Positions 1-12,479 of a stretch of DNA of 64,000 bases are shown here, one piece after another. Under the pieces are notes generated by a model. That model was not told where the DNA came from, ran no database searches, and saw nothing but the letters and a program-made list of their open reading frames with translations. The position numbers were made by a program, and so were the translations under genes. Every line of letters begins with the position of its first letter. Position 1 is the first letter of the stretch. This DNA is from Physcomitrium patens (Eukaryota; Streptophyta; Bryopsida; Funariales; Funariaceae): positions 3,003,797 through 3,067,796 of the forward strand of contig NC_037254.1 in NCBI RefSeq assembly GCF_000002425.4, read 5' to 3'.

Positions 1-789
1 CTTGTCACTAATCCAATTATAATTTTAAGAGTCTATCTTAAATTTAAAGAAGAGGTCAAAGAGGAAGAAAAGATATGGTATAATAGAAAATGAAGATGAC
101 CTAAAAAATATATCAATTAGTCTAAATTCATCATCCAATGGCTCCACAATACTTAGTGCTTCATTTATAAACACCAACTAGGAATTCGGTTTCATCAAAA
201 AAACATATTCTCAATCATTTGTAAATACTGATTGGTAATCTATATTTAACTTTTTAGCATATTCATATATCTTATTTTTTATGGAATAGAGACCAAATAT
301 CTACTTTTGAATACTTCATTGGCATCCTTGTATTATTTTCCAGATTCATCTTCAAGTAATATGATCCACCAATGCTCTTGTTCATCTTCATTATATATTA
401 TAGCACATCTTTTTTTCTTCTCTAATTCTTTCTTTTTTGAATTCACCACAAACTCTCAAAACTATAACAAAGTCAATGATGGGGCTAACAACTAGAATTG
501 GGAATGGAAGAGATTAAGATGAGTATTAGGAATATGGAGCTAGGGCTGGGAATAGAAGAAGTAGGATTGAAAACAAGAAAGGTGGATTGATTTAATAAAA
601 TAATGGATTACTTTTATATTTTTGTATATATATATATATATAAAGAAAAAGTATAATTATGTATATAATAAGCACAACATGATTTTTTAATAGCATGCTA
701 TTTTGGAAATATAAAAATTTTAGAAGTAATTTCAAGATATTTTTGGTAGCCTTAAATACATAAAGAAGTAAAAACATTTGTTCAATCAT
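1..789. other. AT-rich DNA, no gene recognised
   Basis: Very AT-rich sequence with only short, low-complexity open frames and a (TA)n run near 625-642. I see no domain, splice structure or LTR terminus. It is probably old transposon debris leading into the integrase remnant that follows. Confidence 0.5.
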
Positions 790-1440
790 GTGATATTTAT
801 TTTAAAGCAAAGACTCCATGTCATTGACTTTATGTAATTCTTCAATTCCTACCTATTTCAAAGTAGCCATGGTCATCTATTTTAATCCATCATGGATCTT
901 TTAATTTTAAATTCTTATTACTCTATCTTTGTAATAGTAGATTATTTTACTAAAATAATATTTTTATACTATTTTCAAAAATAATTACTAGTAAAGAAAT
1001 AACTAAATTCTTATTAGATAATATTTATTGATATCATAGACTTTTAAATGACATTATATTTGATTGTAGGTCTTAATTTATATCAAAATTTTAGAAGACA
1101 CTTTTTAACATAATATAAGTTGATAATAAGTTATCTTCAACTTTTTATCATCAAATTAATGGAAAAATGAAATATGTGAAAAAAATATTGGAATAATATT
1201 TATAATGCACCATTAAGACAATTTGACAACTTTCTTGCCATTAGTAGAGTTTTCATATCATAATATAATATATTCTATTATTCTTTAAACTCTATTTTAA
1301 AAAAATTATGATTACCATCTACAATTTGATACTTTTGATTTTTAAAAGATAAAAATCTATAAACAAAGGATTTAGCAAATAGAATGAAGGAGCTTCAAAT
1401 TTAACAATTAGCTCTCTCATTTCATCATTTTTCAAGGTTC
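790..1440 (+). pseudogene. Decayed Ty3/Gypsy integrase fragment
   Basis: Read with many stops and frame changes, this stretch follows the integrase of the better-preserved copies. It has the end of the HHCC finger and the PLP-P-WSSI linker (about 800-890), the catalytic-core block with its conserved TKM/HF surroundings (about 930-1080), the HPQ-DGQ-like block around 1140-1170, and the region ending in TFDF (about 1330-1345). No LTR was recognised on either side, so it is a truncated and very old copy. No product is expected. Confidence 0.65.
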
Positions 1441-1899
1441 CATATTGAAAGTAGAGGCTTCACTATTATAATAAAAATACAAATCCTCTTACCACACATA
1501 TAAATTCTCTTTGCTTCATATGATACCCAGTATTTAATTAATTAATTATTATATTTATGTATATAAATTTAATTGATTTAATTTAAAATTATTCATTACT
1601 TTTATAAAGCACATGAAACTCTCTTTGTTTAATAAAAAACCTAATTTTTATAATAAGGAAGATTAGGTATAAAGACAGAGAAGCCTTGTCATTGGTAAAG
1701 ATCAAATCTACAACCACTAGCAAAAAGCTTTGCATAATCTGCAAAAAGACCTCTAATTTATTACCTATAAATATCTTTTCCATGTCCAACTGCACAAATT
1801 TCTGGTAGTATTATACAAAGACATACATACATAGAAAATAAAAATAAATAAAAATTATCATTTTTGTTATTCTATATAGAAAGATAATTAAACGAATTT

Positions 1900-2698
1900 C
1901 CGACAAACAAGAATCGTAGAACAAGAGTAGAGCAACCAGGGAAACTTTCACAGACTGCCCGAAGGCAGGAGGAGAAGAAAAGTTTTTTCTCCGGGCTGCC
2001 CGCGCGGGGTCTACTCGCGCGGGGAGTGGGAAGGACGTTACCGCAGCAGAAGCAGCAGAACCAGCAGCAGCGTAGTAGTAGTAGCAGTGGGATTGATTGC
2101 GCAACGGTCGAAAAATCCCCCTCCCCCGCGCACTCTCTTGCGCAATTTGCGTCTCAATATCGTTGCATCCCCCTCCCGTTTTCCTCTTTCGAACGCACTG
2201 CTTCTCCATTTTCTTGTTTATTGATTTATTTGTCCCATAGCAACTTTCTGTTTGTGATCCCAACCTCCGACATTCTCCAATCCGTCGTTCTTGTAAGTCG
2301 GTGTCGTTCTCACACCACTCGATTCCTCCGCGAACTGACTGCGCATTCCTCACTATGAGATTCCGAAGCTTGGCTCGTAATGTGGGTTATCGAGTTGTTT
2401 TAGAGATTCAGCTTGCAGGTTGATTGTCGCGGCATTGGCACTTTCAGAGGATACAATTCTGGTGTGATTTTGTGCAGCGGAGTGGTTACTCTTGTTGGGT
2501 CCATGGATTAGGTTTTTGGTTGCGGGTGCCGGTGCCGGTGGTGAAAGAAAGAGGCGTTGAGGGAATTGGGGTGAACGCGTGTTGGTGACGTTGATTCTTG
2601 TAGTGGGATGTTGTCGCTGGATATTGCGTTTTGGAGATTGGGATTTTGAGATTTGTGGTGCGTGTTTTCGTGAATGAGATTCGGGGGGTGGAGTAAGC
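1900..2698 (+). promoter_or_regulatory. Promoter and 5' leader of the AGTRAP-like gene
   Basis: Composition changes sharply here from AT-rich to moderate GC, with CpG-containing blocks such as the repeated GCGCGGGG around 2000-2022. A CAG/AGC/GTA trinucleotide-rich tract lies at about 2040-2087. A strong donor-like GTAAGT at about 2295 suggests the leader may contain an intron, but I cannot fix its acceptor. No TATA box is obvious. The opposite-strand open frames across 1811-2700 look like shadows of this leader. Confidence 0.5.
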
Positions 2699-4397
2699 AT
2701 GCCACGATGCTCAGGGGCTACGGCGTGGTGTGATCATTACGATGTTTTGCAAACATGCGCAGTCGTGCTCCTTTATATGCAGGTTCATTTTCCCTTCCTT
2801 GGATCTGCTGCTTGTGCTTTTGCCCCTTTCATGTTGGGGTTTGAGTGTCTGAGCTCTGGAGTGTGAGTGCGTCATTTCAATCCAAGCAACAATTGATGGC
2901 CATGAATGTGTAAATGTAGTAGCCTTTCAGTCCTGCGGCTGAATAGTTAAATGATTTCCATTTTTCCATGTTTTGTATATTCGGTTGAGTATTTTCTGCA
3001 TGTGCCCGGATATACATATCATACGTCGGTATCCACATCCTCTATGTGTTTCCCATTGTAGTTTCTAGCATCGGGTTACGAGGACTAATTTCTCAGGGTG
3101 GATTGCAGTAGGTAGAGTCTGTCATTTAAGTCACGACGTCATTGTTTCAGCTTATACACACTCGTTTGGGGACGATGTAGGTGATTTTCTTCATCCTTTT
3201 ATGCAATTGTCTCTTACCAATCATGAGTTGATACTTGTTCTGAGAGCCAGATACTTGGCTGATCTGGAAGTGACTGTGGGTGTAGGTGGGTTGTGCATTT
3301 GTCGGATCGTTGGGGGTTGTTCATACAGGAATTGTGTTGGCCAACTTGGCACTTGCATTATTCGCCTTGATTGCTATCGAAAGTGGTAGTCAAAGCCTAG
3401 GTCGGGCTTATGCTGGGTTTTTGTCTCTTTCTCTCCTCCTTGACATCGTTTGGTTCTGCTTATTCGCCAACGAAATCAGGTGTGTATCCTCGTACAAGTG
3501 TCCACGTTCGCTGCTTCTATCTCTGCACTATGCTAGTGGTCGATTTCAGATTTATGTCGTAAGTTGATTTAGCTTGTCTGTCTTGCAGATAGCATGTGAC
3601 TTGACATTCAGGAAAATCTTTTGTGCTGATGGCTAATATTAATATCGTTACAGTCAGGTGGTTGGCCAGCTGTCTTTGTCATTAAGTAATCTGTTTTCCT
3701 TTAATGAACTATGCTTCGTGGTTGTGAGAAACTGCAGGGACTTCTGGAATGATACTCAGTTGGGAAAATTTGGAGCCCTCTCTGTAAAGCTAACGTTCTG
3801 GATGCAAGTTTCTGGAAGCGGACTACGCCTGATTTCCTCCTTTCTGTGGTGCCAGATGTACAGACTTGGTACAGATTCAGAGACATTGGGTCCACAGGGG
3901 CCCGTCGATTTTGGTAGAAGAACTCCAATATTCGCTTCTTTTAATCTGGATGATCCAACACTAGGGGACGACACAGAGTCTGAAGTGCTTGGAGGTTCGA
4001 TTTATGACACAGCTACCTTTTCGTCTCTTTTCGAGAATTTCAGTCGTCAGGATTACCCTGACATCGAGGTGAGCATCGAACATAATGCCTTGTTACGAAA
4101 TTTAAGCCATGTCGATTTATTTTCATAACAGCACTTTAGTAGAATTGCTGTCCAACTTCCCATCGGACAATTTTGCTTGTGTTTGTGTAGTATTCTGCAT
4201 ACTACCTAATGGGCTCAAAGTCTTTAACTACTAGATAAGGTTCACTCAATTTCATTCGGAAAATGTTATTGAGAGCTTTAGTGGGCCAATAACTTACCTC
4301 TTTGTGTGCAAATGACTACGTTGTGTTGTAGAACAACGGCCATATGTCAGAGGACGAGAGCTCACTCCAAAAACCGCTGATATATTGTGGATCCTGA
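2699..4397 (+). CDS. AGTRAP-like multi-pass membrane protein, four exons
   Basis: Spliced model: exons 2699-2782, 3286-3479, 3738-4068 and 4332-4397, all with GT/AG borders and matching phases, giving 224 residues. Hydrophobic segments fall at about residues 19-40, 43-60, 66-85 and 104-127. The third holds the LDIVWFCLF block. The fourth block starts GKFGALSVK and ends in QMYRLG. The four-helix layout, the LDIV motif and the closing MYR resemble the angiotensin type-1 receptor-associated protein family, which acts in vertebrate receptor trafficking; the plant role is not known to me. A polar, acidic tail of about 95 residues (DDPTLGDDTESE, then SEDESS) follows and is probably cytosolic. The start is the first in-frame ATG after the GC-rich leader. 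Family assignment rests on motif memory, not alignment. Confidence 0.7.
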
Positions 4398-5348
4398 TTA
4401 CGGGATTGATCATCTCCATTCAAATTTGTAAGAGACATTCTTTTCAGACGGGGATAAGGATAACTGCCGTGTATCAATTATAGCACATTAGATCATCTAT
4501 TATGTTGACTTCGCATGTACTTTTCTTGGGATGGGCCTATTATGTTCAGCTATCCATGTTTTCAGCTGACTTGATTTTCCACAAGTGATTCACTATGAAG
4601 TGGGTTCTGGTGGTCTGTGTCGAATAGATGTAACATAGTTTTCTTCTTACAATCAAAGGGAAACTTCATAGAGGAATTGGGTGTTCTTTTCTTTCTTTTT
4701 TTATTCCCCAATTTGTGATAAAACTACTGCAATAGCAAAATGTGAACCTTTTGTCTTCACGGAAAAAGACTTCCTGAAAAATGCATGATGAAAAATGTGA
4801 GAATTGGAATCCAAATGATTTTCAAAGTTAAAAAGCTATATCCCGGTTTAGATGAAAAGAAAATTTCACACAATGATGAATGTGCACAGAGATGCTAGAA
4901 TTGTTTTGCTTACATAGGGTAATGAAGGAATATGACCTCCGCTTTCCACCTCCCTCGTAAAAACCTTCAAAATATTCTCTGAGCTTTTAAATAGTATGAT
5001 CTTTATTTTTTGGCCTAGCTGTAGATGTTCAATTAAGGCAATAGAAAGCTAATCTAATTCCACAAAGATCACTTAGTACCAGATTCTCAATTGGAAAATT
5101 TGTGATCAGACAGAATTTCAGACTGAAGGGAATATCTGTTGCTCATGCTCCACGCTACTTAGAAGAGTTAGGCCTCTGGCAGTTGCATGTGGCACACTCA
5201 AGGCGATAATCCTTCGCATAACATTTTCAACGTCTCTTTTACTTATGGTCACAAGCTATCCCTATAAAAACTTATCAATTACTTCAACGTTGAGTACCTT
5301 CAGGAGAATCGAAAGTGCGAGCCATTTTCTCCCTATTCCTTTTGCTGT

Positions 5349-5384
<36 letters not shown>

Positions 5385-5397
5385 TCTTGTGCAACAG
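4398..5397. other. 3' flank of AGTRAP-like gene, no further gene seen
   Basis: Moderate composition grading into AT-rich sequence. I see no clean polyadenylation signal and no open frame with recognisable protein content. It probably includes the 3' UTR. A 28-base poly-T run sits at 5352-5379. Confidence 0.4.
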
Positions 5398-5474
5398 AAC
5401 CCAAGTGCAGAAGACTAAAAGAAGATTTCCAAGATATTATAACTCAGGAACTTATAAACAAGCATTTGAAGAAG
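5398..5474 (+). other. Orphan exon-like segment
   Basis: A long T tract ending in CAACAG precedes this 77-base segment, and GTGAGG follows it, so both splice borders look good. Read with one leading base it encodes TQVQKTKRRF, PRYYNSGTYK and QAFEEG. The composition looks like real protein, unlike the flanking AT-rich DNA. No partner exon is visible nearby. It may be a remnant of a broken or captured gene. I do not recognise the family. Confidence 0.3.
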
Positions 5475-6569
5475 GTGAGGCAGCTTACTCCATTGTCAAC
5501 CACCCTCCATTTCTTTTAGACTTATAGGATGGGATATTTTTGATAAGCCAGTGATCTATTGTTGACCAATTTTGACATTTTGTAGTTGGAAATAGGGCTT
5601 GGTCTATGATTTTAAACTGCAAGCAATATAAACAATTCTACATACTCAAAATTGATAAGTGCAAACTATCAAAAATCAGTTTTTGCATTAATAAGAGTTG
5701 TACATATGTTGTAGTTGATTGTGCATCAATAAATTAGAGAATTATTGGAGTAGGATTGGAAGATGGAGGATGTGTGATATTCTTTGAAAGATGAACAAAA
5801 ACAAGGCAGAATGGTGGAAAAAATCCAACTTGAACATGGTGGATTACTTACAATAGGATGTTTGAATTTTTTACATCCATAAATTGTAAAAAATTAGATA
5901 AAGTTTGATAGCATAATTAGGTGCCACACATCATAGTTTTACAATAGTTGGATTCTTGGTTCTATAACCTACGAGCAATCAAAATTAGATTGGTTTATAT
6001 GTTGGAAATGGATTGAAGAGAATCTTCAGCTAAAGCATTTATTTAAATTCCATTTATGAGCCAAATTATTTGAAAATACTTAGAATCCTCCTAATTTCTA
6101 TTTTTCTATATAGAGGTATTTATTTTGATTTTTATACCTATTAATTATATATTATAATTCTTAAATTATATGAAATAGGTTATCTATCTTAGATAAACTA
6201 GGCTCAAGTGAGGTGGTACAACTTTGAAAGTCTCTTTAGGAATCATGTCAAAAACACCAAGTCCATCTTGGTAGAAATTCATTTATTTATTTTATTTTAA
6301 TGTATAATTTTTTAAAATATGTAATGAACTCATAGTACTAAAACAATACAATAGTATTATAAACATTTTTGTTTCTCAAACAAACATGCTTAATCTCTCT
6401 TCTTTCTATTTGAAGTATCAATGTAAGCTTTATTACAAGGATTTTTTTTTTGGATGTGCCATGCTATTTTACAACAATTCCAAAATTGTTCTACTTAGAT
6501 TCATTGTATTATGATTTAAATATTGATTTTTATTGTAAGAATAATTATTCACCAACTACATTCATAAAG
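5475..6569. other. AT-rich intergenic DNA
   Basis: No open frame with protein-like content, no recognised repeat terminus and no RNA gene seen. Confidence 0.45.
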
Positions 6570-6783
6570 TGTTAGAAATATAGTATCATTTATTATCAAA
6601 TTCATATCCATCTATTAGATGAAGTCTATAAATAAATACATGTCAAACTATTGTATTGAAATCCTATACTCTTGAATCTCAATCTATTTATTTATACGTA
6701 TTGCATCTAGAGTGGTAATAAGTTAAATATTTTATTATTTCATGTTTCTTCAATCGTTCCTTTGATTCATCTTATTATTTCTA
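6570..6783 (+). repeat. Probable 5' LTR of a decayed Ty1/Copia element
   Basis: Starts with TGTTAGAAATATAG, a typical Copia LTR opening. It has a TATAAATAAATA box at about 6628 and runs up to a degenerate primer-binding site at 6786. No matching 3' LTR was found, so the ends are approximate. Confidence 0.45.
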
Positions 6784-6785
6784 TT

Positions 6786-6797
6786 TGATATCAAAGT
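6786..6797 (+). other. Degenerate tRNA-iMet primer-binding site (Copia)
   Basis: TGATATCAAAGT matches the standard TGGTATCAGAGC at 9 of 12 positions, and its position just after a plausible LTR fits. It is a useful contrast to the Gypsy copies in this window, which lack such a site. Confidence 0.45.
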
Positions 6798-7028
6798 AGA
6801 TATTTTTGCCTTGTGTATGTATTTATTTTATTTTATTTTATTTTTTTAAGCATTATTGTTTTATTAATTTATTTTTTTACTTCTTTGTTATTAAAAAAAA
6901 TTGACTTATTTCTTTGTTCATCAAAGTTTTTCTTTTATAATACAATAGCATCTATAGACACTATCTTTGTTTCTCATTTCTATCCAAATTCTCTTCCTAC
7001 TTATGATAAGCTCTTATATAAAAGGTTG

Positions 7029-7061
<33 letters not shown>

Positions 7062-7139
7062 CAAATTTCCATCTTTTTTTTTTCTTCCCTTCAAGGCTTT
7101 TACCTCTATTACTTTTTGAACATTTTGTATTGCATCTTT

Positions 7140-7853
7140 ATATCTACAAAACAACACAAAATGATTATTTATAAGAGTACAAATTCAAATGAAACTATGT
7201 TGAAAGGATCCAAAAACTACAAACATTAGACCATAACAAAACAAAGTATTTTTGAAAAAAAAAAATCTATGAGATTTTACTGAATCTAAACACAACTTTT
7301 TTACAAATAATAATAATAAAGAAAAGGATGTAGGAGCAAAAGACTTCACTTCTATTTTAGAAGAATTTGGTGTTGATTACAAAGAAAAGACATGAACCAA
7401 GGTTTTTTTACAACTTTTCATTATTCTAAATCTATACAATATCATCTTCAATATTCAAGATTCCAAAATTACTTGGAATCACTTCAAAACATGTTTTTAA
7501 CCAACACTATTTTTGTTACCATGGTTATACTAAATCAATAAGATCACTTATAAATGAGTAAACAATAAGATATTACTTCTATTATGTAATATATTAATGA
7601 TATTATTAGTGATCTAAAAGCTATAAACTTAATGCAACCTCTAGTAGTCATAGTTCATAAAATACTAAATTTTTTATCAAAATATTTTGAAAAACTTGTG
7701 ATTCACTTATAAAATAAAATAGTCTTACTTTCTTTAGAAGACATGGAATTATTTGAATATGAAAGAAATCTTACTTAGTAAATCTCAAGAACTTGTTAAT
7801 AAAGCTTTTATAGTACAAATTTGAAATCTCTATCATAATAAACACCAATAAGG
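7140..7853 (+). pseudogene. Copia gag remnant, 5' part
   Basis: With stops and frameshifts this reads like Copia Gag: a WNHFK-like helix near 7470-7500, LP/SKYFEKLV-like and LEDMELFEYE-like blocks near 7640-7760. It ends in the run of basic residues before the zinc knuckle. The frame is cut at 7853 by Gypsy element B and resumes at 14229. Confidence 0.5.
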
Positions 7854-8408
7854 TGTCAAGGACATGAACTAAAAGATGATGCATAAACCAATGAAATCTA
7901 TATCAGAGAAAAAGTCACAAAATAGAAATAAAGAAGTACATATATTAAAAAGAAACTAGAATGGCTTATTGCCAAAAGAGAAGAAAACTTGAGACTCTTG
8001 AAACTAGATTAGAAGCAAGAAAGAAGTTGACAACAGTGAAGAGGGCTTCATTCTTGTCTCTATATATACTATCTAACTAAGGACTACGTGGCAATGTTCT
8101 ATAGGACCTTCAATATGTGTTGACTTTGTAAGATACATGCCTTGACTTATAAGGCAAGTTTTTCTATAAATTTGCCACATAGTTAACTTGTTCTTTAAGC
8201 TACCAATATGTATGGTACATGATTAATTTATTGACCAAGTTTCTAACCTAAAAGTCAACAATGGACATCTATAAAGTCAAAGCAATGTCTAAAATTCTAG
8301 GAAGCTTTCTTAAAAGTTATTATAGAATTAACTTATTTTTACCTATTTTTATCTACTTCTACCTATTTATATAGATAATTATTGGCTTACATGCATATGT
8401 CTGTGACA
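7854..8408 (-). repeat. 3' LTR of element B
   Basis: Aligns along its length with 13676-14223 and more distantly with the LTRs of A. The plus-strand ends are TGTCAAGG and CTGTGACA. Confidence 0.88.
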
Positions 8409-8545
8409 TTATCTCTCTTTCTAGGAACAAATTCTATGAGAAGCAGTCATCATATGTTGAAAAAATCTATGATGCAATGAATTATATTTGCCACATACTT
8501 AGATCTTTATTCTCTTCAAAGATGGTTGATAGGGCCTTTCAACCA

Positions 8546-8872
8546 TCGATAGTGTCACATATCAAGGCAGGAAGACCACCTTATTATTTGGTCATTGTTG
8601 ATGCTTTTATAACTCCCTTCAAATAAAATATTTAAAATACCATCAAGAGTTGTTCCTACCTCTAATAAAATTACCATTTATTGGGAGTCTCTTCCAAAAT
8701 CATGATACCAAATGTGTTGTATCTGACCATCTATTTGAAGAAAAATATGTCGTTCTTGAGGATCTTCATCTTGATCATGTCATCTTGAAAGTTGTGACAA
8801 TCGTAATGTCTTCTTCAACAAGTCAACAAATGAAGGCTCTTCAGTCAAATTTGCTAGTTATTGGTTTTCCAT
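8546..8872 (-). pseudogene. ORF3 remnant of element B, unknown function
   Basis: A 327-nt segment after the chromodomain, starting at an ATG followed by GAAAACCAA. It has the same length as the frames in A (58143-58469) and H (50189-50515). It keeps the blocks EEPSFVDL, LRLSQ, DEDPQERH, IDGQIQ, ILFEGSYK and NNDQI. Four in-frame stops are present, most explainable by C-to-T change. I do not recognise the protein. The opposite strand is also open over much of this stretch (8650-8916). Confidence 0.5.
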
Positions 8873-8966
8873 CTCTTCAATGTCACAAATATAAAGAAGC
8901 TACAAATAAGGATTAAAAATAGAATGTTATTTTATATAAATCTTATTTCTTTTATAAGAAAGGTCT

Positions 8967-11900
8967 TCATCTTAATTTTGATGGATGTCGTTGATAAAAA
9001 GCCTCCACTTTCTTTGTTGCATTTGTAAGATTCTTTGTTGGCTTCCATGTGTGTTCACTAATATTGTATCCATGCCAATGAATAAAATATTTCAACTTAT
9101 TTTGGCATTGCCTTGAGTCTAAGACTTCTTTCACTTTAAATTCTTCATTATTGTCTACTTCTATAGGAGGAAGTGGTACTTGTCTTCTTCTTGATATGTC
9201 CACTATATTGTATGGTTCAAGAAGAGATACATGGAATATTAGATAGATTTTCATTAACTCTAGTAGATATAAATGATATACAACTGGATTAATTTGTACA
9301 GAAATAAGAAATAGTCCAAGCCATGATAGTCTAACTTATCACAAGGATGAGTAGTCCTGATATTGTGACAAAGTAACTATACCTTGTCATCCATGTCGAA
9401 TGGTAGTTGTTCCTTTTGATAGACATCTATTTTGATCTTTTGTTGATTTTGAGCTTTTTTTAACTGTGCCTTTATTGTTGCATGTAGCTTTGATAAATAA
9501 TTTTTTAAATCTTCCATCGTAGGATTATCAGCTTTTAAAAAGTCAAAAGTATCCAGTTGTGGATGATAACCATGATTGGCAAAGAAAAGTGGTTCTTTTA
9601 TAGAAGAATATATTATGTTATTATAAGCAAACTCTACCAATGGCAAAAGAGTTGTCCAATCATCTTGTTGGTAGTTGATGATATATCTTAAATAATATTC
9701 CAAAACTTGATTAATACACTCCATTTTTCCATTAGTTTGAAGTTAAAATACCAAAGATAATTTTATATCCACTTTTAAAATCTTAAAAAGAATCCACCAA
9801 AATCTTGATACAAATTGAGTTTCTATATTTGATATGATATCTTTAGATAATCCATGATAGCGATAGATATTTTCAAGAAAGAGTTTAGCTATTTCTTTAC
9901 CTATGATAGATTTTGTATAAGGTACAAAATGTATCATCTTAGTAAAACAATCTACTATCATGAATATAGAATCATAAGAACCTAAGATTGGAAGATCCAT
10001 GATGAAATCCATAGAAACAGAAGACCATAGTTGTTCTAGAATGAATAATGATTGAAGAAGTCCATAAGGTCGATGACAAGGAGTTTTTGAACTTGAAAAA
10101 ATTTTACATGACTAAAAAAAGTCTTTCACACCTTTCCACATTTGTGGCCACTAAAAATCTCTAAATATAAGTTTCAAAGTCTTGTTGTATCTAAAATATC
10201 CTGCTACTGGAAAGTCGTGACATATTTGAAGAACACGTAATCATGCTTCTCTTTTTAGAACATATAATCGACCTTCAAAATAGAATAAGTTATTTTTGAA
10301 CTCAAACTTAGAAGTATCTTGGGATTTAGAAGAAGGATTTTTGATATTATGAATAAGATGATCAAAAGATATACTTGATTGGATTTGTTTCACAAGGGTG
10401 GAATTAATAATCAATGTTGATTTCATTACTCAAAGATGAAAATACTTTGGTTTCAAGAAAAATCATTTTTTGTTGATCAAAAGATGCATCTCCTTTTTTT
10501 GGTGCAATATAAGAACGTCTAGAAAGGGCATTTGATAAACCTTGTTGTTTTTCGAGTGGATATGTGATCTTGAAATCAAATCATGATAAAGACATGTTCC
10601 AAAAAGCTTAGCGATGATTCAAAACATGTGCTAACATAAAGTACTCAAGATTCTTGTGGTCTGTATATATAGTGACTGGATTGGAAGTGCCTTCTAAATG
10701 ATGACATCATTCTTGAAATGAATCCATGATTGCAAGAAGTTCTTTGTTGTGGATTTCATAGTTAATCTCGACTGTTGAATTTTTTTTGGAATGAAAAGCT
10801 ATTAGATGAAGTTTATCTTGTGTTCTCATTTGTGATAATATGGCACCCAAAGCAAAGTTTGATGCCTTTGTTTCCATAAAAAATGCCTTAGAAAAAATGA
10901 TGCAATACAAGATTGGCACAAAAATAAAAGTTGATTTTAAAGCTTCAAAAGATGTTTCAGCTTCTCTACTCTACTCAAGTTTGTTATTGCAAGTCAAATG
11001 TGCAAGTGGGGCTATAATTCGAGAAAAGTCTTTAATAAAGATTTGATAATAGTTGATAAAGCCTAAAAAGTATTGAACATCTCTTATCATTTTTGGAATC
11101 TTCTAATCTATAATAGTTTGAACTTTCTCAAGATCCATCACAAGTCCATCATTTGAAATGATGTATCCTAAGAAGTCGACTTGAGTAGTGTAGAATATAT
11201 ACTTTTCTATCTTGGCATAGAGTCCCCCATCTCTTAATTTTTGTAATACACAATAAATATGAAGTTCATGTTCATTTGTATTTTCAAAATAGATTAAGAT
11301 ATTGTCTAGATAATAAATAAAAAAATTGTTCAAAAATTCTCAAATAACATTATTCATTAGATGTTGAAAATTTGCCAATGCATTTGTAAGTCCAAAAAGC
11401 ATGACATTGTATTCAAAATATCCATACTTAGTTTAAAACATAGTCTTCTATTCATCTCATTCTTTAATATGTACTAGATTGTATGCTCCATGTAGATCTA
11501 TTTTTGTATAGATCTTAGCTTGATTGAGTTGATCGAGAAGTCCAGATATCAAAGGTAGAAGCTATCTATTTTTAATGGTGATCTTGTTGAGTCCTCAATA
11601 ATCAACACACATCCACAATGATCTATTTTACTTCTTCACAAATAAGATTGGAGCTCCTACTGGCAATTCGGAATGACGTATGAAATTCTTAGCCAAATTC
11701 TCTTCAATATATTCCTTAAGTTCAGTTAATTCATTTTGTGATAAATTATAGATTGGTCCAAATGGTAGTTGTGTTTCTTCTTGAAGGTCAATTGAGTAGT
11801 CATAGAGATGATGTTTTGGAAGAGTATCCACATTCTTCTTTTCAAATACATCTTGAAACTCTTGATATTGGCTTAGAATGCCACTTGAAGTCTTTGCATC

Positions 11901-12455
11901 ATTAGAAATAGGTGTGGCATAAATGACACAAGATAATCCTTCTTTTGCACTATGCAAAAAAGCTCTTACATCTACAAACATATGTTTTATTGTTCTAGAC
12001 TTATGAATTTCTACTGGATTAATTTCACTCTTAATTATACTTTTAGAAAAGTCAAGAGTACAAGAAATCCAATCTATGGAAGGATTATACTTTTTTAACC
12101 ATGATAAATCTAAAATGAATAGATTAGAAGGAGATCTAATTATATTAAAGATTATGCAACTACTATGACTATGTATTGCTACATCTATAGGAAGTGTTTC
12201 ATAAGTAATATCTCCAAAAGATAATGGATGACCATCTATAACTTGTACATGAATAAGTTTAGTTTTTTGTACTAATAGTATTTTATGACTTTTAACAAAT
12301 TTTACGTCTAAGAAACAAGCTGAGGCTCTTGAATCTATCAAAGTAGAGGCTTTATAATTATTAGGTTCTAAATATACATCTATTATAAAATAAGAAGAAG
12401 GTTTTGAAGAGAAGATATGATCTTCATTAGAAATTATATGAGATTTCAGCTTCAC
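8967..12455 (-). pseudogene. pol of element B (PR-RT-RH-IN-chromodomain)
   Basis: On the minus strand: an aspartic protease region (12455 to about 12000) with LIDSRASACF in place of LLDSGASA, so the DSG active site is altered. RT follows (about 11750-11100) with the FFIYYLDN box. RNase H comes next (about 10920-10600; [22 protein letters not shown] degenerate), then integrase (about 10260-9380; MDFIMDLPILGS core, EYYLRYIINYQQDDW helix). The chromodomain (about 9180-8970) ends YFIHWHGYNISEHTWKP. Several stops and frameshifts separate these blocks. The chromodomain places it with chromoviruses, whose integrase is guided to modified histones. Confidence 0.85.
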
Positions 12456-12479
12456 AGTCTTTATTGTAGCTAGACAAAT

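Noticed and set aside
1811..2353. 180-codon minus-strand open frame
   Set aside because: Lies over the GC-rich leader of the plus-strand AGTRAP-like gene; Ala/Ser runs come from the trinucleotide-rich tract.
6813..7229. 138-codon open frame
   Set aside because: Phe/Ile-rich translation of T-rich DNA inside the Copia leader, including a poly-T run; no protein-like pattern.
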